This document shows, one piece after another, positions 45,661-54,870 of a stretch of 64,000 nt of DNA (position 1 is its first letter; each line of letters starts with the position of its first letter). Made by a program: the position numbers and the translations under genes. This stretch comes from Laburnicola sp. R22_1 (taxonomy: Eukaryota; Ascomycota; Dothideomycetes; Pleosporales; Didymosphaeriaceae). The stretch is taken from NCBI GenBank assembly GCA_014281115.1, contig JACONQ010000011.1, positions 1,798,001-1,862,000 on the forward strand. Direction: 5' to 3'. Under the pieces are notes generated by a model, which saw only the letters and a program-made list of their open reading frames with translations, ran no database searches and was not told the origin of the DNA.

Positions 45661-47815
45661 AACATGTTGGTTCAGCACTTGGCGCGGTTCGGCAAATGGC
45701 GCACCCCCGCATTTTCCACCCAATCCTTCACCCACCCATAACTCAGCCAATATGGATCCAATTGACAAGGCAATTGAAGAAATCGAATCGCGCGAACCAG
45801 GAGAAGAATTCTCGTATCGAAAAATAGCGAAAAAATATGGTGTACCAGACACTACGTTGAGGAGGATACACTAGGGCAAAAACGTGCTGATAAAAGAGCA
45901 ATAACTCCAACAGCGAAAACTTACCCCTTAACAAGAACTGGAGCTTATAAGCTATATAGAAAAGCTTATAGGCTGTTGTCTACCACCTACAAGGGAGATG
46001 CTGCAGAATTTTGCTTCATTAATTGCAAAAACCAACGGCGAACAACTAGTAGGAAAAAGCTGGGTTACCTGATTTATTAACTGTTACAACGTCGAAATCA
46101 CCCCCCATTAGGTTACTAGAATGGATCGCGCGCGCCACCAAGCTAATTTAGGGGCTAAATACGAGCAATTCTTTCAACTTCTGCTAGAGAAAATGGAGGA
46201 GTACAATATAGAGCCTCGTCACATGTACAATATGGATAAGAAGGGCTTCCTTATAGGAGTGATTGGAAGAAGCAAAAGGATCTTCAGCAAAGCTATGTGG
46301 GACCGCGGGGAAGTGAAATCAGCCCTCTAAGATGGCAACAGAGAGTGGATGACCATCCTAGCTTGCGTCTGCGCTGATGGAACTGCGTTGCCACTAGGGC
46401 TACTATTTGCAGCTGCTAATAACGCTCTCCAATCGGCCTAGGTAGAGGATATTGAGGCTGGGAAGCATGAGGTATTCGTTACTATATCTCCTAATGGATG
46501 GACCAACAACAATATAGGCCTTGCGTGGCTCGAGCAGGTCTTTAATTGGTACACAAAAGCGAAAGCTCGTTGATCCTACCAACTACTAATTGTGGATGGC
46601 TATAGGTCCCACGTAACGAGAGAGTTTATCAACTACTGTGACCACAATTAGATTCTCCTTATGATATTCCCCCCTCACAGTACCCACACGCTGCAGCCCC
46701 TTGATGTAGTACTCTTTAAGCCTCTCTCATCAGCCTACTCAAAAGCCCTCACTACCTATCTCCACAAGGCCTAGGGGCTACTCTCAGTAAAGAAAGGAGA
46801 CTTCTTCCCTCTCTTCTAGGAAGCCTGGACCATCTCCTTCAAGAAGAAAACAATTCTAAAGTCCTTTGAGGCCACTAGTATATGGCCCCGTAACGCTGAG
46901 GTTATCCTTCAGAAATACAGGCCATCAACTCCAGTGGAGCAGGATTCGAGAGAGAGCAGTACCTCTGTACTCAGCGGCAAGGATTGGCTCAAAATCGAGA
47001 CCCTCGTGCGTAATACTGTGAGGGAGGAGGGCAGTAGGGAGGTGCAGAAGCTGAAGCGTTCTCTCCACCACATCTCTGTTCAAAATGACATCCTCCACGC
47101 TGAGGTACAAGGCCTGACAAAGGCCCTACAAGTTAAGAAGAAGCAGCAGAAGAAGAGCAAGCCTCTAGACCTGCAACAACGCAGGAGTACCACGGTGGTG
47201 CAGTTTTCTGGTCCCCGAGGAAGCTGAGGGAGGCTAGAGTACGCGAGAGCGTTGTAGATAAGGAGAAAGAGAAAGTAGAACTTGAAAAAGCGCGTAAGAA
47301 GGCAGAAATAACCTCAGCTAAGCTACGTAACCTGCAGGAGAAGAAAGAGAGAGAAAGGTTGAGGGTTAAGAAAAGGGAGGAAAAGGAGAGGGTTGCGGCG
47401 GAGAAACAGGCTGAGCAACAACAGAGGATTTAGGAGAAAGAAAACTCCGAAAAGGCTATACAAACTTCCCAAAAGGGAAAGAGGAAGGCCTTAAAGCCTG
47501 CCGCAGCGCCAAAACAGAAAAAAAGCAACGTGTGGTGGTTGCTGAGGGTAGGGGGGATAGGGGTGATGAAATGGGGCATGATCCAGCACCCACAACAACA
47601 ACGCGCCGTGGCCGCACCATCAAACTTCCAGCGAAATTCCAGTAGTACATCTTTTTCGCAGCAATTTATATAGTAATTGAATGAATTATTAGAATATTCT
47701 AGCTATTGTGGATGGCTCAGTAACGAGGTGTTGTAAACTGCGTGATTTGGTTGGGGTGCGCCATTTGCCGAACCGCGCCAAGTGCTGAACCAACATGTTA
47801 CGCGCACGGACACGG
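45660..47815 (+). mobile_element. Fot1/pogo transposon E4, left outer terminus missing
   Basis: The right terminus is complete: ...catgttacgcgcacggacacgg at 47795-47815, then TA (47816-47817). The left side matches inward from taacatgttggttcagcac but lacks the outer 15 bp. The inverted repeat holds the paired unit ggttcagcacttggcgc / ggttcggcaaatggcgc. Confidence 0.85.
45752..47645 (+). pseudogene. Fot1/pogo transposase of E4
   Basis: From ATG 45752: psq helix-turn-helix (KIAKKYGVPDTTLRRIH), CENP-B-like region and DDE core with all three acidic residues kept (YNMDKKGF, LLIVDGYRSH, LQPLDVVLF). Around a dozen TAG stops. A 1-bp loss near 47182 shifts the frame before AVFWSPRKLREAR, and a second shift lies near 47520, before the basic end RRGRTIKLPAKFQ. 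The coiled-coil tail is otherwise readable. The catalytic core is better preserved than in E2 or E3b, but the gene cannot yield a full protein. Confidence 0.88.
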
Positions 47816-47879
47816 TAACGTACTTTGCACTCGAGTCGATCATTCCATCGAGTCGATCACTTTGCCAAGACCCCACCAA

Positions 47880-48257
47880 GTTCTGTACTATTCACGATAG
47901 TATAGAGTCAACACAAACTATTTTCGATAGTCCAAATAGGCCAATCTATTCAGAATCTACTTCTACAGGCTGCCTACAGGTTGTTTTGTTATACCCAGGC
48001 TTTCCGCAGTGTCCACAGCGCTGTTAAGCAGATTCGCCTCTATCAGCGCGCACCCTCTTCTTCGCCTTTTGCCCATCACTGCGCGCCCTAAACTCCTTTA
48101 GAGTGGCCAGCCGCTGGCCCTCTTCAGCTGTAAGGACTCCTTCACGCTGTACTCGCTTTCTTTTATGCGATTTACATCGCGTGGCGGCCTCATTAGCAGC
48201 TTAAAGTTCGGCGTTGCGTTTAGTCATCAACAGTGGATTCAACACCAAAGAATGCCC
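47880..48257 (-). pseudogene. C-terminal part of E6 transposase, with a zinc knuckle
   Basis: Minus-strand translation gives RNAEL, AANEAATRCKSHKRKRVQRE and TLKEFRARSDGQKAKKRVRA, then the knuckle CGHCGKPGYNKTTC (CX2CX4YX4C; consensus has His or Tyr). This is the C-terminal layout of a common fungal pogo group. The upstream portion lies beyond E5 at 50507 onward. Confidence 0.75.
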
Positions 48258-48259
48258 TA

Positions 48260-50506
48260 ACGTGTCCGTGCGCGTGATGCGCGGATTCGCGTGATGCGCG
48301 GGCAACACCAAAACGCCCTACTTTCAATACGCGACAACTCCATCAATATGGATCCAATTCAAGCGGCGATTGATGATATTGAATCAATAGAGCCAGGCGA
48401 AACTTTCTCGTACACAAAAACTGCTGCTAAATATGGTGTTGTACGGTCTACATTGATCCGAAGGCATTAAGGGATAACGCGCCCTACACAAGTCAAGAAC
48501 TCTAGCCAGCAAAAGCTCACCCCGCAGCAAGAGCAGGAGCTTGTACAATATATCAAAAGACTCACAGAGAGACATACACCTTCTACTAGAGAGATAATAC
48601 AGAACTTTGCCTCTGCAATAGCAAAAGAGCCAGTTAGCGAGAGCTGGGTTACCCACTTTATCAACTAACACAGCATTTATCTCATCTCACAATAGACAGT
48701 TAGTATGGACAGTAATTGCCACAAAGCTAATTTAGTGGATAAATATCGCCTCTATTTCCACCTTCTTCACAGCAAGATTAATTAATATCAAATAGATCCT
48801 TGTCATACCTATAATATAGATAAGAAAGGCTTCCTAATTAGTATTGTTAGTAGATTAAAGAGGATATTCAGCAGACAAATGTGGAAGAAGAAGAAGGTTA
48901 GGGCATTACTCTAGAATGGCAATCGCGCGTAGATCACGCTCCTAGCATATATCTACGCTAATAAATTAGCTTTGCCACTAAGCCTTATCTATAAGGCTGC
49001 TAACAAGGGCATCTAATCAAGCTAGGTAGAGAATATTAAGGCAGGAGATTATGAAGTCTTTATTACCTTATTATTCTCTAGCTGGATAAATAATAATATT
49101 AGGCTTGCCTAGCTTAAACAGGTGTTTAATCGCTGTATAAGAAAGAAGACCCGATAATCACATTAACTTCTAATTCTAGATGGCTACAGCTCTCACATTA
49201 CTATGGACTTTATTAACTACTATGATTAGAATAAGATCCTGCTTACTATCCTGCCTTCTTATTTAACTTATACGCTTTAGCCACTTTACGTTACAATATT
49301 TAAGCCTCTATTAATAGCCTACTTAATAGAACTGTTAACACACCTCTATAGAAGTTAGGGTCTAGCTTCTATTACTAAAGGCGACTTCTTCTCTCTATTC
49401 TAGAATGCGTGGAAGGCTTCCTTTAAGGAATTAACAATCCTTAGCTCTTTTAGAGCAATAGGCATATCACTACCTAATCCAAATGTAATTCTTAATAGAT
49501 TTACTAAATCTTAAGATTTAAGAGAAAGCTCTCTATTATCACTTAGCAATTATGATTAGAGAAAGATAGATAGGCTTATACGCTCTGCGGTTAAGAATTA
49601 GAGTAGTAGAGATATACAGAAGCTTTATTAATTACTCTACTACCTATCTGTCTAAAATAAGCTACTTAAGTATAAGATAGATGGGATTAAGTAGGCACTA
49701 TCTATTAAGGAGAAGCGCAGAAAGAAGGGCAAGACTCTAGATCTCTAACAGCGTTAGAAGTATTATGGTGGAGCAGTCTTCTAGTTACTAAGGAAGCTAA
49801 GGAAGGCACGTGTTCGTCAATCTATTAAGAAGTAGGAGGAGAAGTAGCAGCAGCTTTAAAGAGCAGAGATAGTAGAGCTAAAGAAGGCAACTAAGTTATA
49901 TAAGAAGAAGATCTAGCAGGAGAAGCGTGTTACACGAGAGGCAGCTAAGGAGGCAAAAGAGAAAGAGAGAGCTAAAAAGGCAGCTTAGCGCGCTACCCAG
50001 AAGTCTGCCTATAACGTAGAAAAGACTCTACAACTATCCTAAAAGGGTAAAAAAAGGCCTCTTAGCCATCTCTATAGAGCAAAAAGCGTCAGAAACGTGT
50101 TATTAATGCTGCAGATGTTAGGAATGTTAAAATACTAGAATTATCAAATTAGGACTAGCGTCTTGCCAAGACCCATACAGAATAGCCAGATTTCCGACCT
50201 TACGTCTCCATGTACTTTAACAATCAACTAACTACTTTTGACTACCTTTTACGGCCTTTTTCTAACAGGGGAGGTCTCTAAGGGCGCATTTGCTGCCCTA
50301 ACTAAATCTATACGCCGCGGCTATAATATTAAGCTTCTAGATAGATTTAAATAGTGTAAATAAATCGCAGCTATTAACTTACTACCCTGTAAGAAAATCT
50401 CGTAATAATATTAATTATAGGTAGTTCTATTACCTCGTTTTTAATAGAGTGTTTTTAGTGTTGCCTATACATCACGCGAATCCGCGCATTACGCGCACGG
50501 ACACGT
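48260..50506 (+). mobile_element. Fot1/pogo transposon E5 inserted in E6
   Basis: 2247 bp with termini acgtgtccgtgcgcgt... and ...acgcgcacggacacgt, flanked by TA (48258-48259, 50507-50508). The inverted repeat contains gcgtgatgcgcgg twice. Removing it rejoins the E6 transposase gene. Confidence 0.88.
48348..50354 (+). pseudogene. Fot1/pogo transposase of E5, heavily decayed
   Basis: From ATG 48348: psq helix-turn-helix (KTAAKYGVVRSTLIRRH), ESWVTHFIN and a DDE core with YNIDKKGF and LLILDGYSSH. The third position is degraded (PLYVTIF for PLDVVLF). More than 15 TAG stops are present. A Lys-rich coiled coil and the end RGYNIKLLDRFK are recognisable. An unrelated stretch of about 100 bp interrupts the C-terminal region around 50150-50280. 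It is the most RIP-mutated of the Fot1-like copies although it is nested within E6. Confidence 0.82.
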
Positions 50507-51860
50507 TATTAGCTTGGCGCTTAATAAGCTTTTCTACCTACTTAACTAGCGTTAATTGCAACCTAAGTTTTGTACTATTTCGCGAAGTTTGCAACTTCTA
50601 TATACTATCGCGAATAGTACAAAGTAGAGGCATACGTAGGCGGACGTTAAGCTACGATATTACAACTTCTAGGTTGTGGGACACTAGACTAGCACCTTAA
50701 AAGCCTCCTTTAATATTACTTTTAGTAATTAAAGCCTTAAAAGCAGCAATAAAGTAAGGTAGAAACTTAATTTTAGTAATGTGCGTAATGTGGTTGCGTA
50801 TTAGATTCTTAGCTTAGCGTCTATACGCCTTCTTTAATAGCGTAAAATAACCTATATTAAGTGGCTGCAAGAGGTGCGACAAATATAGAGGCATATAGAA
50901 AGTAATAATATTACTCTTTTTATAGTAATTCTAGAATTTAAGCGAGTTGTAACTTTTGTAGCCATTAATAATAAGTAAACATACTCTACTAGTAGTACGT
51001 CTCTTTATATGCTTATTAAAGTGCTTTAGCCATTACAGACTAAGCTTATTTGTTGTCTAGCCATTCTTAGAGACTGCAATAACCTAATTATAAGGTAGAT
51101 CCTTCTCCTTATACCAGGCGGAGAGGTGGTGCTTGCCCCTAAAGATAATAAAGGGTGGGATCTACCACCCTATTGCGTTAATGCCTTAGATAACTATTAT
51201 CCACTCTCTATTGTCCTACTGCATCTACTTTAGCTGTCCTTAACACTTAGAGCCTATAACTACTACTCTAGTTAATATTATGCCTATTATAAAGCCAGAC
51301 TTGTCAAAATTATAGATGTCCTTATCTAGAATACTATACTTGGCCTTTATGTTCTCCACAAGCCAGAACTAGCCTTATATTACCTTAGGATCCTTCTAGA
51401 GGGCTCTCTTATAGTCGTACTTTTAATTAAACTCAACTTAAAGCTTTAGCTAGCGCTTAACAAAGTTATAAGGCCACCTCTGGCCAACTAGCTTGTAGTA
51501 GCGTACAGCTAGTAAAGAATCAGCCATATCTTTTATAGTATTAAGCTAGGGCAGAAATCCTCGCGCGTCTAGGTTAAGTATATACTGCACAATTATCTGC
51601 TTCTCTCTTATAGTAAGTCTTATTTTGTTAGGTGCACAGTTGTGTCTAAATGTCTTTCTGGCACGTTAGTTACTAAGTGTACTTTAAGAGACGTTATAGA
51701 GGGCTATAGCGCGTCGCTAAGAGAGTGTCGCGTCTTGTTTAATAGCCTAGATCGCAAGCTATATACGCGCTTTTTTTAATACTAGTAGTTTATTATGTGG
51801 TTAAGGCATCGCGTTATACTATTGCTAATAGTATGTTTTAGTAGGGTCTTAGCAAAGTAA
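50507..51860 (-). pseudogene. N-terminal and catalytic part of E6 pogo-like transposase
   Basis: Minus-strand remnants in order: REKQIIVQYILNLDARGF, a CENP-B-type region (WPYNFVKR), the first catalytic motif IYNFDKSGF (Asp kept), then NREWITVI. A degraded second motif reads LLIINGYKSY and the third HLLQPLNIGYF, both Asp to Asn. FIAAFKALITKSNIKGGF follows. Asp-to-Asn changes and TAG stops agree with RIP on the opposite strand. Confidence 0.8.
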
Positions 51861-52049
51861 TTAATTCAATGGAATAATCGACTCGAGTGCAAAGTATATT
51901 AAATAGACTACTATTTTTTTGTAAACAAAGCTATATTCTATAAGTATACTATAGTAAAAGAAAATCTAACTATAACCTTTTTTCTATATACTAGTTTTAT
52001 AAGATACTATATAAATAAATATATATAAAAGTAAATAGTTTATATATAG

Positions 52050-52113
52050 CATTAAATAAATCTACCTAGAGATAGGATAATAAAGACTTTAATCTTAAAT
52101 AACATAATGGTTA
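52050..52113 (+). repeat. R130 partial copy
   Basis: Shows attaaataaatctacctaga and gactttaatcttaaataac, then is cut at 52110. Confidence 0.55.
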
Positions 52114-52114
52114 G

Positions 52115-52395
52115 CTTGCCGAATATCTTTTTTAACCTTTTTTTTATTTAAGGTTAAAGTAGGTTGAGATAGAAGGTTATTATATACTATATTAAGCACC
52201 TAATTCTAATTAAAGACTAATTTTAAACACTACCTAATAACGCGATAATAGTTTAAACTTACTTGCACCCTATTTATATCTTATAAGCTTCTAACCTATA
52301 TAAGATTTACTTACGCTATACATAGCACACCTAGCTTATTATTACTACTATTATTAGTTATTTGCGCTCGCACACCGCTTACGCGGCATACTTAC
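52115..52395. repeat. Half copy of the fold-back element
   Basis: Parallels 12290-12550 (ttatttaaggttaaagta, taattaaagactaatttta, ataatagtttaaactta), but the opposite arm is missing. Confidence 0.6.
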
Positions 52396-52686
52396 TTAAA
52401 TAAGCTTACTTAATAGTAATAATAGCAATAATAGCTAGGAAGATCTTATAGATCTATATAATGCTTTTGTCACCTTATAGTTTATTAATAAACACCTTAT
52501 TATTTTCTTATATCCCCTACTAGAGAACTCTATTACTAATAAGGAATAATTGCTTCTACTAGAGCAGGAACGTAGGCTTGCCAGTCTTTAAGAACTAAAT
52601 AAGCTACTAACCTAGCTAGTATACAAGGATTGTCTCCTAAATAGTTAGGTATACTAGGCTCTTATAGACAATTATCTTATAGATAG

Positions 52687-53225
52687 AATAGAACTCTAGT
52701 ATTATTACTTTAGCGGTAGTAGCGTAAAACTATAGTGTATACTTTTTAATAGTAGCAAGTACTTCTTTAAAAATAATATTAATATCTAAATAGATAGTAG
52801 AGCGTAGAGAGATAGTAGAAATTTTATTAAGAACAACTTTAATATAGTAATAGAGCGATAGTGTATCTAGTATATATTATCCTTATCTTACTTATAAGTA
52901 TAGTAGTAGTATATACCTATTAATATATTAACTTATATTATTTATAATAATTAGAATAGTAGAGAAGATAGCTTATAGCGTGGCTACGCCTAAGTTTTAT
53001 CTTCTAAAGTTATAAGTAGCCTCTTTGTAAAAGATTTACTTATAGGAGCCTTACACTAAGACTACTAAGCTTACTTAGCAGTTTAAACACGCTTTTTTTT
53101 ATGCCTAATTACCTTTTTACGCTCTTTTTAATTACTAAGCAGGGGGCTCTGCTATTTTTGTTATATTACTTAAGATAAAAGCCTTTGTCGTCCTACCCCT
53201 AGGTAGATAAATTAACGCCATATAT
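52687..53225. repeat. Tandem segmental duplication, unit 1
   Basis: Shares with unit 2 the strings tagaactctagtat, agcaagtacttcttta, aatatctaaatagatagtag, gagcgatagtgtat and actaagactactaagctt. Both units end in a reverse R130 copy. Unit 1 keeps the empty site of the orphan-element insertion (tagcctctttgtaaaag at about 53016-53032). Confidence 0.7.
53112..53222 (-). repeat. R130 mobile repeat, reverse copy
   Basis: Shows ctttttaattactaagcagg, gataaaagcctttgtcgtcc and taacgccatatata. Confidence 0.75.
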
Positions 53226-53605
53226 AAATAAAATAGAACTCTAGTATAGCTATATTAGTAGTAGCAGCATAAAACTGCGGCGTGTACTTTTTAGTAATAG
53301 CAAGTACTTCTTTAGGAATAACGTTAATATCTAAATAGATAGTAGGGCGTAGAGAGATAGTAGAAGATTTGTTAAAAAAATCTTAATATAGTAATAGAGC
53401 GATAGTGTATTTAGTATATATTACTTTTATCCTACTTGTAAAAAATAGTATATACTTATTAATATAGTAAATATTAACTTATATTATTTGCAATAATCTA
53501 GATAGTAAGTTTGCAATAATTAGGATAGTAGAAAAAGAATAGCTTATAGCGTTACTGCACTAAAGTTTTATTCCTCCCCTAAAGTTCTAACTATAGCCTC
53601 TTTAT

Positions 53606-53785
53606 TAAAGATCTTTGTTGTGTAGAGATTCTAACTAAGATTAAGTCCGCACTATACACAGAGAGGAGTAAAATAGGAGGCACTAAAACCTAGTACCTAG
53701 CATATAGTAGTAGTAACAAAATATATACAAAATAATAATAATTTCGTTATTAACTTTCTACACGGCAGTATTAGCGATAGTAGTT
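53606..53785. mobile_element. Orphan element, copy 3, truncated to 180 bp, 17-bp target duplication
   Basis: Flanked by aactatagcctctttat at 53589-53605 and 53786-53802, identical. It holds only the end of the element that starts taaagatctttgttgtg. The other ~980 bp are missing. The paralogous unit 1 lacks the insertion. One-sided truncation with a perfect long duplication is what target-primed reverse transcription produces. Confidence 0.75.
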
Positions 53786-53885
53786 AACTATAGCCTCTTT
53801 ATAAAAACTTTATATATAGAAGCTTTATACTAAGACTACTAAGCTTGCTTAGTAGTTTAAATACGTCTTTTTTTTAATTACTTTT

Positions 53886-53996
53886 ATTGCACTCTTTTTA
53901 ATTACTAAGCAGGGGGCTTTGCTTTTTTTATTATATTATTTAAGATAAAAGCCTTTGTCGTCCTACCCCTAGGTAGATAAATTAACGCCACACATA
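53886..53996 (-). repeat. R130 mobile repeat, reverse copy
   Basis: Shows ctttttaattactaagcagg, gataaaagcctttgtcgtcc and taacgccacacata. It occupies the same place in unit 2 as the copy at 53112 in unit 1, so it was copied with the segment. Confidence 0.75.
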
Positions 53997-54591
53997 AATA
54001 CATATAACTTAGTTAATAACGCGCTTATTATTAAGCACTCTATAAGGCTATTACGTACACTAGCTTAGGGTTAACTTAACTATAGTTTAGAACTATTATT
54101 AAGTAGTAACTTATCTTGTCTATATAGGTAGTAATAAGGTTAGAATACTTATCGCCTATATAAAAAGAGCCTAAAAGGTCTTTTAATATTCTAAAGAATC
54201 TTTTAAGTAGTAGCCTATAGATTCTAGTAAATTTTAAGCATAATAAGTAGAAGAGCTTTACTAAGATAGTAATTATAGCCTTTTATTATACTATATACTA
54301 ATATAAATAAAGCCTTATATTTAGAAATAAAGAAGTTAGTACTCTTATTTTATATTATAAATAAAATAGCTTTTATAAAGAGTGTTCTACTAACTATAAA
54401 ATAATATTTAAAAGTATACTTAGTAATAGCGTCTATACTATTATATAAAGGTTTTGTAATACACTTTATAGTAAAGAGAAAAAAGTATTAAATACTACTA
54501 AATTATCTAATTAAACTATATAATATTAGCTTAAAAAAGCTTTATAATAATAAAAACTACTAACTACTTTTTAAAGTATAAAAGTATTAAT

Positions 54592-54826
54592 TGTTAGGGA
54601 TCGCCGCCCATCGGCCCATCGGACCTCCGGTCGGCCCGACGTTAATCCGACCCGATCGGCCCAACGTTAATCCGGCCCCGCGCGCTAGTCCCAATTAGGT
54701 AATACTAGCGCGCCCTTAGGGCCGCTGCCACACAAGTGGTATGCGGCACCTAGTATCCTCATTATAGCAATTCAACCTGTTCAACTATTGAGCCCGATTG
54801 CTCCCTTACATTATACTAGGTCAACA
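54592..54826 (+). repeat. Ty3/Gypsy 5' LTR
   Basis: 235 bp with inverted ends TGTTAGGGATCG...AGGTCAACA. It contains repeated catcggccc and cgacgttaatcc strings and shows normal G+C without RIP. The exact right end is inferred from the CA dinucleotide and from the gag start 45 bp later. Confidence 0.65.
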
Positions 54827-54870
54827 AAAGCACGCTCACGACCGAGCGACAAGCCACGACAGGCTTTTGA

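Larger units (their letters stand above)
47823..51894 (-). mobile_element. Pogo-like transposon E6, split by E5
   Basis: Terminal inverted repeats of about 58 bp: ctttgcactcgagtcgatca at the left and its RIP-changed complement (aatcgactcgagtgcaaag) at the right. TA lies at both ends (47821-47822 and 51895-51896). Removing E5 (48260-50506) leaves about 1.8 kb, the usual size for this lineage. Its termini differ from those of E1-E5, so it belongs to another pogo group. Confidence 0.85.
53226..53996. repeat. Tandem segmental duplication, unit 2
   Basis: Second copy of 52687-53225, lengthened by the 180-bp orphan-element insertion plus its 17-bp duplication and a few small insertions. Confidence 0.7.
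51895..54591. other. A+T-rich repeat block, no genes
   Basis: RIP-type composition between E6 and the Gypsy LTR. Contains R130 copies, half of a fold-back element, a tandem duplication and the truncated orphan element. The remainder (52400-52680, 54000-54590) shows nothing I recognise. Confidence 0.75.

Noticed and set aside
53606..53785. Solo LTR of a Copia element
   Set aside because: It has TG...CA-like ends, but the flanking duplication is 17 bp rather than 5 bp and includes bases outside such an LTR. It also does not match the Copia LTR at 18070-18254.
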